A program made the position numbers and the translations under genes. Of a DNA stretch of 64,000 nt, positions 1 through 10,965 are shown one piece after another (the first letter of the stretch is position 1; the number at the start of each line of letters is the position of its first letter). Under the pieces are notes generated by a model. It saw only the letters and a list, made by a program, of their open reading frames with translations, made no database searches and had not been told where the DNA came from. Source of the DNA: Halichoerus grypus (lineage: Eukaryota; Chordata; Mammalia; Carnivora; Phocidae). Location of the stretch: positions 125,048,131-125,112,130 of the forward strand of contig NC_135714.1 of the NCBI RefSeq assembly GCF_964656455.1, written 5' to 3'.

Positions 1-432
1 TATTTCACCCCCACCCCATCTTAATAATGACATTTATAGCTACTTGGGATTCTAGATCTATAGAGGTTCTCAAAAATTGGAATATTTTACAATTTGAAAG
101 TATTATATATAGTTTTACTTTTCTTTGAAGTGTCGAGGATAGTAAACACAATTCTAACTCAAAATTTTAGCTTTAAGAGAAAGCAAAGAACATTTAAATG
201 TGTATCAATTTTCAGTATGGGAGATAAAAGAAAATGTTTAAAGCATAAAGTTACCTACTTCCTTCTAAAATCCTCCCATTTAAAATAAATGTGACAGTAT
301 GCTTTGTAGTAGACTTTCACAATATTTTAATTGAATTTAGTTGTGAAAGGGCAATTCTAGAGAGATAAAATTTCCAGATTTGCTAAAATTGACCTGCTTC
401 CCCCAAATTAAACTTCATGGAATATTCTTTTT

Positions 433-625
433 TTTTTTTTAAAGATTTATTTATTTATTTGAGAGAGAGAGAGAGAGAATGAGCATGAGTGGGGTGAGCA
501 GCAGAGGGAGAGGGAGAAGCATGTTCCCCACTGAGCAGGGAGCTCGACATGGGGCTCTATCCCAGGACCCTGGGATCATGAAGCTGAAGGCAGATGTTTA
601 ACTGACAGAGCCACCCAGGTGCCCC
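433..625 (-). mobile_element. Can-SINE (tRNA-Lys-derived SINEC), inverted
   Basis: The minus-strand head (gcctgggtggctc) is near 612-624, and the tail, A-rich with aaataaataaat, is near 433-460 on the opposite strand. A (GA)n tract at 461-478 is the reverse of the usual (TC)n. Direct repeats of about 21 bp with three mismatches (412-432 and 626-646, core GGAATATTCTTTTT) flank it as target-site duplications. Confidence 0.93.
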
Positions 626-661
626 ACTTTGCGGAATATTCTTTTTAAAAGTACTTTTCAG

Positions 662-1404
662 GAATCCATTGTGAAGCAACAAAGGGAAACCTTGCCTCAT
701 GGGCTGGGACAACCCATTCCACCCCTACTTCACCACCCATACAAACAGAGCAGACAAAAAGATGGTCTTGTAGGGCTCCTATGGTGGCCCCTGAAGAACC
801 CATGGCTGCTTCTCACTGGGCCACATGAGCATCCTCAACCACCTGTCCATGTTCTGCTCACAGTGCTTCACTCCTGGGCCAGGTCCCTATGCCAGTGAGG
901 GCCCTCATACTGTGGTCTCATGGGCCATCTCTCCCAGGTCTGCCATCCCAAGCAGAGACGCCAGCTCTATGTGGGATCACCTTAGAAATACTTCCTGGTG
1001 CTGCAGCAATATGACTCTGCTCTTGCCAAGTTCTCGGCTAGGAGAGCATCTGAGTTGTACCAAGACTTGTACCCCAGACCCAAATTCCCCCAGAGCTTTG
1101 AGCGCCTCCCCACTTCTCGTCACTTGGGGCTCCACTCCAGAGCCACCTTCTTGGATGAGGTCTTCTCTGCTCTGTCACTGTAGCCAAAGTAACTCCCTGC
1201 TCTCCACGACTTCTCCCCATCTCACACCCTGCTTTCATTTCTGCAGAACAACTGCTACTCTCTGAAAGGATCTTCTCTATTTCTTTATTTGCTGGTGTGT
1301 GTTCAAATGCATTGAATTTTTAAACACTGTAACCCCTGCACCTAGAAAAGTCTCCCTAGCACATGGCTGGTGCTCAATAAATCTTTGTGGAATGAATGAA
1401 AAAA
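662..1404 (+). pseudogene. Processed retrocopy of an unidentified mRNA
   Basis: The unit is framed by a perfect 15-bp direct repeat, AAAAGTACTTTTCAG, at 647-661 and 1405-1419. It ends in an A run that overlaps the second repeat, with an AATAAA signal at 1376-1381 about 18 nt before it. This is the L1-mediated processed-copy signature. The body is more GC-rich than its surroundings and has overlapping short open frames (629-898, 825-1265 and 998-1183), the last reading SARRASELYQDLYPR. No single frame spans it, so it looks frameshifted. I cannot name the parent gene. The last 80 bases before the A run resemble the 3' end of an L2 element (tgctcaataaat...gaatgaatg), so the parent 3' UTR may have taken its polyadenylation signal from L2. 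A non-coding parent is also possible. Confidence 0.75.
1376..1381 (+). promoter_or_regulatory. Fossil polyadenylation signal of the retrocopy
   Basis: AATAAA lies about 18 nt upstream of the A run that ends the retrocopy. It lies inside L2-like sequence (ctagcacatggctggtgctcaataaa), so the signal seems to have come from an older transposon in the parent transcript. Confidence 0.6.
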
Positions 1405-1934
1405 AAAAGTACTTTTCAGTCACAATGCATGGGTGGAGACCACAATGTCTCAGTCATCTCCGTAATACACAGGGTTAGGGATCTTAATGGGTATAGCAGG
1501 GTCAAATGAATAATTTTCTGAATTAACCTTTCTAAACTTGGTGTGTATGTGTAGATGGTATGGGGACCTTAATTTTCTGCATTATAAAGACACATTCTTA
1601 TTATTTAAATTGCTTAAACTGTTTAGTAAGAGCAAAAATAAGAAGCATGTTCTATTGTGCAATCTGTTGAGGTCAGCAGTTTGCAGCTCTCTTCCAGGGA
1701 TCGTGGGTCCCATTTGGGCAAATAAGATGAGACATTCAGGCACGTACATAGTGGGCAGTATCTGTGGGAATTTCTCTCTAGGACTAAGTGCTCTTTCTTG
1801 GGAGAGTTTCTGCTTCTACTGTCTGAGGTTTCTCATAGCTCTAGATTTACCTTTTCTGGAGTCTACCTCTTAAAATGCTGAACTAAATATTTATTTAATA
1901 TCTTATATATTAAATATATGTGTATATCTCACTG

Positions 1935-2070
1935 CACCAGGTTTTTCACACTCAATTCTTTCCATAGTTCTGTAAAGTTGAAATGATTTCCTCATATAAC
2001 AAATTACAAAATGGAAGATCGATAGTAAATGGCTGGGCCTGTATTAGAATCCATTGTCTCATTATAAATA
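1935..2070 (-). repeat. MIR relic, inverted (degraded)
   Basis: The order resembles the reverse complement of the MIR core: 'ctttccatagttctgtaaagt', then 'aaattacaaaatggaagatc', then 'taaatggctgggcctg' with 'agaatcca'. It is diverged; identification is by recalled consensus. Confidence 0.55.
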
Positions 2071-2293
2071 ACTTCTTTTGATTGCATCCTGGGGAACTGG
2101 ACTTTATAGATTTGCATGAGTCTCACAAACAAAATATCCTGACAATCTGGGATTTGAGGATTATAATAGTCAGATAAACTTTGTGTAATTTACTAGTTAG
2201 ACGTGCATGTGCGATATAAAGTACGCAAGAAAGGTAATGGCTTATAAAAAAAGAAAATGGCAGCAGACATACTTTGTTATAAAAATACACCCT

Positions 2294-2494
2294 CGGGTGC
2301 CTGGGTGGCTCAGTTGGTTAAGCGACTGCCTTCAGCTCAGGTCATGATCCGAGAGTCTTGGGATCGAGCCCCGCATCAGGCTCCCCCTGCTCTGCGGGTA
2401 GCCTGCTTCTCCCTCTCCCTCTGCCTGTCACTCCCCCTGCTTGTGCTCTCTCCGTGTCAAATAAATAAATAAAACGTTAAAAAATAAAAAAATA
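2294..2494 (+). mobile_element. Can-SINE (SINEC), plus strand
   Basis: The head gggtgcctgggtggctcagttgg is followed by a tRNA-like body with gtcatgatccgagagtcttgg, a pyrimidine-rich segment, aaataaataaataaaa and an A-rich tail. Flanking repeats AAAAATACAYCCTC are at 2281-2293 and about 2495-2507. Confidence 0.94.
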
Positions 2495-4059
2495 AAAATA
2501 CATCCTCCCCTTCTTGAAGTAATAACATATATTCAGAAATACACTCGACAATATATTGTCTGGAACAAAACGTGGAATACAATGAAATATATAACCAGAT
2601 GTGAGTAGAAAAATTGCTAGGTTGGATAATCCAGTATTAGAGGGCTTGATAACTTTCCAAATCAAAAAATATATATCCAAAACACCCCCCCAGAGATTAC
2701 ATCATATTGAAATGAGTTAACTTTCATTTCAACCTCAAGAAAAGGGATTGTAAGAATCAAGCTCTGAACAGAAGATTCCTTTCCTTTAACACTCCTGAAG
2801 CTGTGATTTTGAAGGCACAGTAAAAAATATGGCTGAACTCCAATATCTCTAAACAAATGATGGTTGAAAACACATGTAATTTTATAGTTTAAGACTAAAA
2901 TCTTGAAATGTATATGACACATTGGTAGACTGTAAAGTTTGCTTGGCACAGTATTAAGTTAATGTAAGGACTATATAATGAAAGATTTATTCAATAAAAG
3001 CAAACATTATATAAAACCCACTCACACTATATTGGGGGTTCGGTAGGACTTCATTACAAGCAAGGTTCACTAATGTGTTACTCCAATACTGCATTATCTC
3101 AAATTATTCACCTCTGGTATAGGACTACCAGAAAATGAAATTTTATCACAGTAGTATTTTGAAATGTTTTCACTTTGGTATCTTTAGAAAATGAAATCCA
3201 CCTAGCTGTGTACATGCTATGCCTCTCTATAGGTCTTTTTATACACGTATAGATTAGTAGATAAATTCGACAGAAGAAATTCAATGGTAAGCTAAATGAG
3301 AATTCTGATAGCTACAAGAAAATCTTGACTTTTAATTTTTTTAATAAACAAAAAACTAAAATGATAACCACAAGCAAATTTCCAGACCAGTTGCTACTAG
3401 GAAGCAAATAAAATAAAAGACAAAACAGAAACAGCTATTAAACATGCTATTTAGCCAGTAACACATGGTACCTACAATGACATCTTTTTAGATGTAAAAC
3501 ACTTATTCAAAAGAGAATCTGTGGTGCAACTGTCAATTGAAAATTCTACATTTTTATTTTTACTTCTACAAGTTAATTTCTGAAATTCTGATTTAATACA
3601 CACAGAAAACACTGAAGCTTCTACTGCTTTGTAGCACATTTCTGCACTTCTTTTACACAGTAGTCTTATTTTGTCTCCTAATAGTCCTTTCCCTGCCACC
3701 TTTGTGCAGAAAGCGACCACTTTAGAATATTTAGTTCATTATTTTATAGATAATAAATATTTTGTCTTGGCCATTCATATGGGAAATCCTATTTAAAATT
3801 AATGGGTTATTGAAAGTGCATTAATTATCAAGAGAAGGGAACAAGTAAAATAAATACCAAGATAAAATGATTGTTAATTACATTCCTATAAAGTTACTTA
3901 AGAAGTAAAATATTTATTATGTAACTAGTTTTCTGAGGTTACCGTGTTAGAGAAGTGTACAGAGAAATAAATTAGGGAATACCACACTGGATGCAGCAAC
4001 AAACTCATTGTTTTGTTTAGTAAGAAATGATAGTGACTGATGATGAAAGCCTTTTTCTT

Positions 4060-4230
4060 TTCTTTTCTTTTCTTTTTAAATTTTATTATGTTATGTTAGT
4101 CACCATACAATAGATCATTAGTTTTTGATGTGGTGATCCACGATCCATTGTTTTCGTATAACACCCAGTGCTCCATGCAGTACGTGCCCTCCTTAATACC
4201 CATCACTGGGCTAACCAATCCCCCCTCCCC
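4060..4230 (-). mobile_element. LINE-1 3' end, 5'-truncated (171 bp)
   Basis: Read on the minus strand, this is the carnivore L1 3' terminus: 'acccagtgctccatgcagtac' complement, 'gttatgttagtcaccatac' complement, then an A-rich tail. A perfect 14-bp target-site duplication, AAAGCCTTTTTCTT, at 4046-4059 and 4231-4244 shows an independent insertion. Confidence 0.92.
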
Positions 4231-4305
4231 AAAGCCTTTTTCTTATGTCAACGTAATCTATTCTATGATATAAAATGCTATCCATCATAGTGTTTTGTTG
4301 GTTTT

Positions 4306-4523
4306 TTGTTTGTTTTTGTTTTTTTAATTTTTTTTATTATGTTATGTTATCACCATACATTACATCATTAGTTTTTGATGTAGTGTTCCATGATTCATTG
4401 TTTGCGTATAACACCCAGTGCTCCATTCAATACGTGCCCTGTTTAATACCCATCACTAGGCTGACCCATCCCCCCACCCCCCTCCCCTCTAGAACCCTCA
4501 GTTTGTTTATGATCTCACTGATA
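4306..4523 (-). mobile_element. LINE-1 3' end, 5'-truncated (about 218 bp)
   Basis: This is the same L1 3'-terminal sequence as the copy 75 bp upstream, extending a little further 5' (to the 'cccctctagaaccctcag' block). The putative duplication is imperfect: TGTTTTGTTGGTTTTT near 4291 and TGTTTTGTTGTTTTT at 4524-4538. Confidence 0.88.
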
Positions 4524-5929
4524 TGTTTTGTTGTTTTTAACACAACCCAATAATACCAGGGAAATGTCTAGGAGAACAGAAAATGACAAATCCAAATCAA
4601 TTTATTTTGTAATTATTACTTCGCTATGAATGACTATTTACTATAGAATACAGAAGCCTGAAGGAAAGGGACTTTGTCTAATTTAAATTGATCCAAGTTT
4701 TAATCACCATGGGTATCCAAGTTAACATCAGAAAAAAGAGAGAGAGAGAGAGAGAAAAGGAAAAAGTTTTGAATTGAAACAGATAACCTGAAAAGACTTC
4801 ATAAACCTAGAAACCTGTGTGGTCCAGTTCCATGATTTTGTCCCAGGAGGGGAAAAGGAGTCCAAACAACAAAAGCAGTTGAAGTATAATTCAAATTCTT
4901 GCATTTTTCAGGTATCATTTACAGAGATTCATTCATAATCCAACATACCACATCATTGTCTCCCATTTCCTTTTTTGCACTGTTCCTTTACTCTCTCCAC
5001 ACCATCCCACGACTCCATCACACCAACTTTGTCTCCTCTCTCTCTGGCTCAGCATCTTAGTCTCTAGCCCCATTCACCTTCTTCCTTCCCTTATGAGTGA
5101 CTTAGCCTCTATGCAAAACAACTTAGCCTTTCCCTCAGCCAGTGAAAATCCTTTTCCTTTGGGTTGGAGGAGGAGGAGAAGGGAAACTGAGCATGTAAGA
5201 GAATGAAGGAAGATGGTAAACACTCACCCATTAACACTTTTGTTTGAGGCACCATAGGAAGAGGTTTTATTGCAAAATGTAAATTTAAAATAACCTGCTA
5301 TGCCTTAACATAACCTCACTATCTGTTCTGGAAAAAGATAGTCATTTAAAAGGTGCATTAGTAGAGTCAATGGTTTCAACTGTTCATGATATTTTTGGTG
5401 TTTCTCAACTGAGAAAGGAGCTGAATCCCAAGAGAAGATAGAGCACTGACTGCTTCCCCTCTAAAGTGGTAAGGGGCAGCTTCTTATTTTTAGTATTATA
5501 GTAATGTCTCTGATATTTGTCTTTTCTATTTGTGCTAAATAATACCATTTGTTTTAGGATACAGCAGGACACATTTTACAAATATCTTAATTACTCTTTC
5601 AAGATAAAAAGGGAAAGATAGGATCCACAGTTAATGAAAATATAAGAGCAATTAACCTAGGACCTTACTCTCAAATGGCATTTTTAACTAGCCAGCTAGA
5701 CTCATTTCTATTCCTAAGCTACCTAAAGACTTGTGAAATCGACTGAAAAATTAACTCAGTAGCTTGAATTCATGATTGAATATAGTATCCCCTCATTTTT
5801 CCAACATCTTTTTGGATGGTAGAGGGTAAACTTTTTAAGTAACTTAAATTTACTCCACTAAAGTACCAAAATTGAAAACAAAATAAAAAATAGTGGAATT
5901 ATTACAGGCAGTACAGTAAAACGGAAGGA

Positions 5930-6085
5930 GGGTGAGATGTGCTCATTATAGATATGCATTTAAGTTCTCATCCTACCACTTACTCTGTCTGGCCTGGGGT
6001 AGGACATTTCACCTCCCGTGAATTCAAGTTTCTTCATCTGTAAAATGAGAAACTGAACTAAAAATCATGGGAGTCTTTTATATCA
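5930..6085 (+). repeat. MIR relic, plus strand
   Basis: The MIR core signature 'gtttcttcatctgtaaaatgaga' is preceded by 'ccaccacttac..ctg' and 'ggacatttcacctcc'-like sequence. It is diverged, as expected for an ancient SINE. Confidence 0.75.
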
Positions 6086-8067
6086 CTAGAGTTCTGCTAA
6101 AGAAAATTTCCTTAAAATTCCTCTGCATTTCCAAACAGACTAATAATGAATGTAATTTAATCTTTTCTTGGTGGCTGAGGGTCACCAATAGAAAAATTAA
6201 TTATATGATATAGTTAAAGGCTGTTGAGTTTATAAGATCTCTTGTTCCCACATAAAATGGCCTCAGACTGCTGAGTGCTTATATGAGTGGTTGTGTGTGT
6301 GTGTGTGAATCTTCTTTTTATTTTCAGCTATTGTTTATTGATGTTTTCACTGTGTCTGTTTATAACATGCTGCTTTGTTTTTAATACACTTATGGAGGGG
6401 TAAAATACTCTTCTATAAAGTAGGTTGCAATTGCCTTAAGCAATAGCAGCAAAGTAAATGTTTGGTTTCTTGATGTCACCAAAGTTTGACTAACAGTTAA
6501 GTGAGGTATTTCTTTTACTCTCAAACAGTAAATTCATTTTCTTTTGTTCCGTCCTCCAAGAAGATGGAGGACAGTCGTTACAGTATCCTTTCCTTAATGC
6601 CACCTGGTTGAAGACAGTGATTAAGTCATTAGAGAACCTTTCCCCACTGTCCAAACTAGTCTCAACCTTTACTCAGGTGTCACATTTTCCAACTAATTCT
6701 TCTTCATTATAATTTGATAAATTGCCCTCAATGCTTTCACATGCTTCTTAAACTGTCTGATTTCAAAATCAAAACTACAGTTTAATAATAAAAGACTTGC
6801 TAATTTCTATTAACATTTCTGCTAATATGTCTTAAAGTTCTTAAAGTGATGTTAACACTTTTGATATTATTTCCATTTTACTAATGATAGATATGACAAT
6901 ACACACATACTCCCAACTGAAATAGTAAATTTGGTTGGCTGGGGAGACTGAAAGAATGTTCCTAATAGTTATTTATAAAGCTTGGTATTACTAGCTTCAA
7001 TTCTTCTGAGAAATAAAACTGATGAGTGGGACTGTGTTTTGGAATCAGGTCAGAATTTTACAGCAAGAAGACTCTCCCTCTCCTTCCTCCAGAGTGCTAC
7101 CTTTAGAAGTCGCCTCTCACCTTATGGGTATGTGTACGGTATAATGCAGGGGTGGTAGCTGTTTGTTCTGCTATAATAGTCTGACAGTACCAGGTAATAC
7201 TTTGGTAATAATTAAAGCTGTGTTTGAAATACATGCTTTAAAATAACATATTTGAATCAACTTGTAAAGCTTAATCCATTCTACTTATACTTAATAGAAA
7301 GATTATTTGGATCTCACCTCATTTGTTTTAGGCACACAGAAAACCACAGCACCATGCTCTGCTCTTTGGACCAGCAAAATTTCTACTAAATTCTCCCTAC
7401 TGAAGTCCTACTCAGAAATCCCAATGCAGTAAAAAAAAAAAAAAAAAAAATCCCAAGGCAGTCTCATATCACCACCTTCGGCACAATGAATTAAACCTCA
7501 GTTTCATTTTGAAATCCTATTTGTTTTTCTATTTTGACATAGCATGGGGGAACAATCTGTTTTCCTTTCTATAGTCTACTACTATAACATCTGTAACTAT
7601 TTGGCTAACATGGTGATCAATGTCCCAGAAACAGTGTATAGGAATTGAAAGAAGTGACTGAATACCAGTGAGAAAGTCTGTATAAAATTTAGGAGCTGAT
7701 ATTTAGGTTCAGGAAAAAAAAAAAAAAACTATAAGAGTCACATAACTAAAGGAAAAATCACATTTTAGATATGTGGTTTTTATTTAAATATTATTTAAGA
7801 TAAAATCTGTTTCTGAGAGCCATTGAACTCCCTTATAAAGAGAAGACAGAAAATTGTTCAAAATAATATGAAGGTAATAGTACATGAAAATTATCTTACC
7901 ACATTAGGATAAATTTCCAGTAGTCTGAGTTGTTGGGATAAATTCCCATAAGCTTAAAAGTGGGACCAATGAAAGAATCTTATAAAAATCATGCTCAAAC
8001 ATAATGCAAGATAATTTTATGCACACCTATTATATTTCTCATATGTCATCTTATAAATTTTGTGAGA

Positions 8068-8083
8068 GTGTGTGTGTGTGTGT
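8068..8083 (+). repeat. (GT)n microsatellite, short
   Basis: Eight GT units. A run of 11 G lies about 70 bp downstream (8151-8161). Confidence 0.85.
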
Positions 8084-9703
8084 AGAGGGCTGAAATGGTG
8101 GTAGTGATAGTGAATTTATTAAGCCAAATATTTGAGCTGTTCTCCCCAAAGGGGGGGGGGGAATTGATTTCCATGATTGTTTGCTATTAAGACTCAAATA
8201 CTAAGACACCATGCTTAGGTTTTCTCTTATGCTTTTCAATTTTTGACAGCTGTCAGTTTACAGATATAATTACTTTACCTAAGCATCACAAACACTGCAT
8301 TAGTATCTTCAGAAAATATACTGTGAAAGTGCAGTTTCACTGTCCCAAATCAATTACTGCATTCTTAAACTTGCAGTATATTCATTTGTGGGTACTGAGG
8401 CAGCCAGCGGGAGGGTGGTGATTGGAGTATAATGTCATGTGTAGCAGGAGAGAAAGATGAAAAGTGTTTTCTGCTTAATGGGTTGGTATTAAGTAGGTGG
8501 GAATGGCTTCTAATTAGCCAACAATTGCTGTGTTTTCCAGTTTCCCTCCTTTCCCTCCTCCTGTCGGTCACCAGCTGCCAATCTGCCCCCATTTTTTTTT
8601 TTTTTTTATTTGGAGTTCATTGCTCACTGCAGTGAAAGCCTTTGTTTAAGAAAGAGGGCTCCCAGGGTCTCAGCTGCCTGGGTACAGCTTGCTGCCTACG
8701 ATGAGTAGCAACTGTCAGTTTATTTTATCTCAACCTTTTCATCATTCTGTTGAAACTGATCGACTGAAACCACCTGAGAGACCTGAGGATTCCGTCCCTA
8801 TAAGTCATTAGCTAGGACTGCAGTCTCACACCACATAGCAAGTCAACTGAACACTTCCTGAAATACAGTCCACTTTAACCCCATGTTTCCCCATGAACAC
8901 AGAAGGATTCTGTCCCTTTTTTGTTTTTGAAGCTGAGTCGATGGGAGGCGATTCCTTTGATGTACAGACATAAAAGTCAGGATATTTCACTTTGGCTAAG
9001 GGAGGAGGATAATGTCCGGGTGACAGGCTTTGCTACAGGGACACCACTGATATTGGGATGGGGAGCATTGTTTCGTCCACAGCAAAAGTGAATATGGAAA
9101 TGGAAAACATTTTACAAAGTGACTTTATAACAACAGGTCTTAAGCCCAATTCTTTACCAACAGCAAATGGGCCAGACTGAAGCCTGATTTTGTATGCGTG
9201 TGATCCATACTATAGCTGCTTAGCGGGCTTCCTATTTCACTTTAGAACCTAGGAAAGGAAAATTTCCCACACACTTTAATGATACTTTGAAAACCTTTTT
9301 AAAGAGATGTCATCTAACCTGTTGTATCCAGAATGCATCAAAACAGAAGGACATAATGAGAAATTCCTGGCATGCCACAGTGGAGGATGACGTTTAGTGA
9401 AAATCAATGATGTGCAAACCTAGTGAAAAATGATGCCGTTATATGCCACTTAGAATTGGAGCGTTGTGAATAGGTGCTATTTAACCACATTTCAACATGG
9501 GTAGTGAGGCTTCTTGGGGAAGTGAAATTTTCAAAACATTTGAGGAGAAGGGAATGGTAACTGAGCAGAGAAAAAGATGATTATTTCTGATAAATGATGC
9601 GAAGTAACAAATAACAATTGGGATTACAGAGGAAGAGTTCCAGGTTCGCTTGATTTCAAAATAAATACCTAAAGCCTGTGAAAGGAACAGGTGTACTGAT
9701 TTA

Positions 9704-9904
9704 TTTATTTATTTTTAAAAGATTTTATTTATTTATTTATTTGAGAGCGAGCGAGAGAGAAACAGCATGAGAGGGGAGAGGGTCAGAGGGAGAAGGAGAC
9801 TCCCTGCTGAGCTGGGAGCCTGATGTGGGACTCGATCCCAGGACTCCGGGATCATGACCTGAGCCAAAGGCAGGCGCTTAACCAACTGAGCCACCCAGGC
9901 ACCC
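9704..9904 (-). mobile_element. Can-SINE (SINEC), inverted
   Basis: The body ends with 'gagccacccaggcacccc', the complement of the SINE head, and begins with a T-rich/aaagattttattta tail. A perfect 16-bp duplication, CAGGTGTACTGATTTA, at 9688-9703 and 9905-9920 flanks it. Confidence 0.95.
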
Positions 9905-10081
9905 CAGGTGTACTGATTTAAAGTGCTTTTCATATTTCATATGTGAATGTAGAATTTTGCTGAGAAATGTTATCTGAAGACCCACTCAGTGGGCTTACAT
10001 ACATATGTGAAATATCACATATTCATGCAGAAAAGCTAACCTGGCATTAATGTCACCTTAAAAACTGAAAACACTTTAGAG

Positions 10082-10250
10082 CAGTGCTCACACATAAGAA
10101 TCACCTGGTGAGCTTGTCAAAGGCAGATTCTCAAGCCCCCGCACTGGAGATTCATAAATCTGTGGTAGGGCCTGGAAGATGCATTTATAACAACTCCTCC
10201 CACCACCAATCAGGGCAAGTGGTCCTTGAGTTGCACCCTTGAGAAACTGC
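10082..10250 (+). mobile_element. MER5A-like hAT (Charlie-group) MITE relic
   Basis: It starts CAGTGCTCAC and ends CTTGAGAAACTGC, approximate inverted ends of MER5A (CAGTGGTTCTCAA / TTGAGAACCACTG). Internal landmarks 'agaatcacctgg', 'gattctcaagccc' and 'ggtagggcctggaagatgc' fit the recalled consensus. Confidence 0.8.
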
Positions 10251-10689
10251 CTAAGGCTTATTGTGAGGTTTAATTTTCCACAGGTATTTAAAAATATTTG
10301 CATCATAATAGAAAATGCAACAAATAGAACAATTTTAATTTCAATGTCATTTTTTCCTCATGAGAATCTTCTACTTATAATTGCTTTAAAAATCATGAAA
10401 ACATGAAATAGACTAAGCTAAACCACAAAAGAGAAATCCCCAAGAGCTTCATATGTCGTAAGTATTGTTTTGTGAAACTCTAGATTCAAATACATATTCT
10501 ATGTCACAAGGCAAAATATATTTCTTACTGTAGGTTTTCGTCAAAAAGGCCACTGCTTTACAACGTAGTCAGAGTCCTAGCCTCAGAACTCAGGGAGAAT
10601 TTTCTATCACAGCTGGAATCCAAAGTCGTCACTATGACCTGAAGGGCCTAAATTAACTGGGGGCTGCTGGAAACTCAATTCTTCCTTCT

Positions 10690-10965
10690 CTCCTCCTCAC
10701 TCAATTTGCTCCCACCATACTGGTCTTCTTCTTGTCACCTGGATGTCTTCTCCAGGCCCTCCTAGATAGTCACACGGCTTGCTCTGTCACTTCAATCAGG
10801 TTTCTCTGCAAACCACGCCTCTTTTGAGGGGCTTCTCTGAAACTTCTGTTTAAAACAGTACCCCTCTCGCCCAATCACTGTCCTCTTACCTGCTTTATTT
10901 TTTCTTCATAGCTCTTAGCACTACTTCTAGTAATTGCCGTCCAGCATCTAAACCTCCTTTCCAAT
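10690..10965 (+). repeat. L2 LINE relic
   Basis: Landmarks match the L2 3' region in order: 'cctggatgtcttctccaggc', 'gcttgctctgtcacttcaatcagg', 'ggggcttctctgaaactt', then 'cttacctgctttattttttcttcatagctcttagcac'. It is diverged. Confidence 0.75.

Noticed and set aside
1538..1873. 111-codon plus-strand frame
   Set aside because: No recognisable domain, no splice or promoter context, composition like random AT-rich translation.
2294..2366. Possible tRNA gene
   Set aside because: The tRNA-like sequence is the head of a Can-SINE; all similar segments carry SINE bodies and tails.
8432..8635. Overlapping plus and minus frames near 8.4-8.6 kb, considered as an exon
   Set aside because: No splice sites in phase and no domain; it could be conserved non-coding DNA, but I cannot test that.
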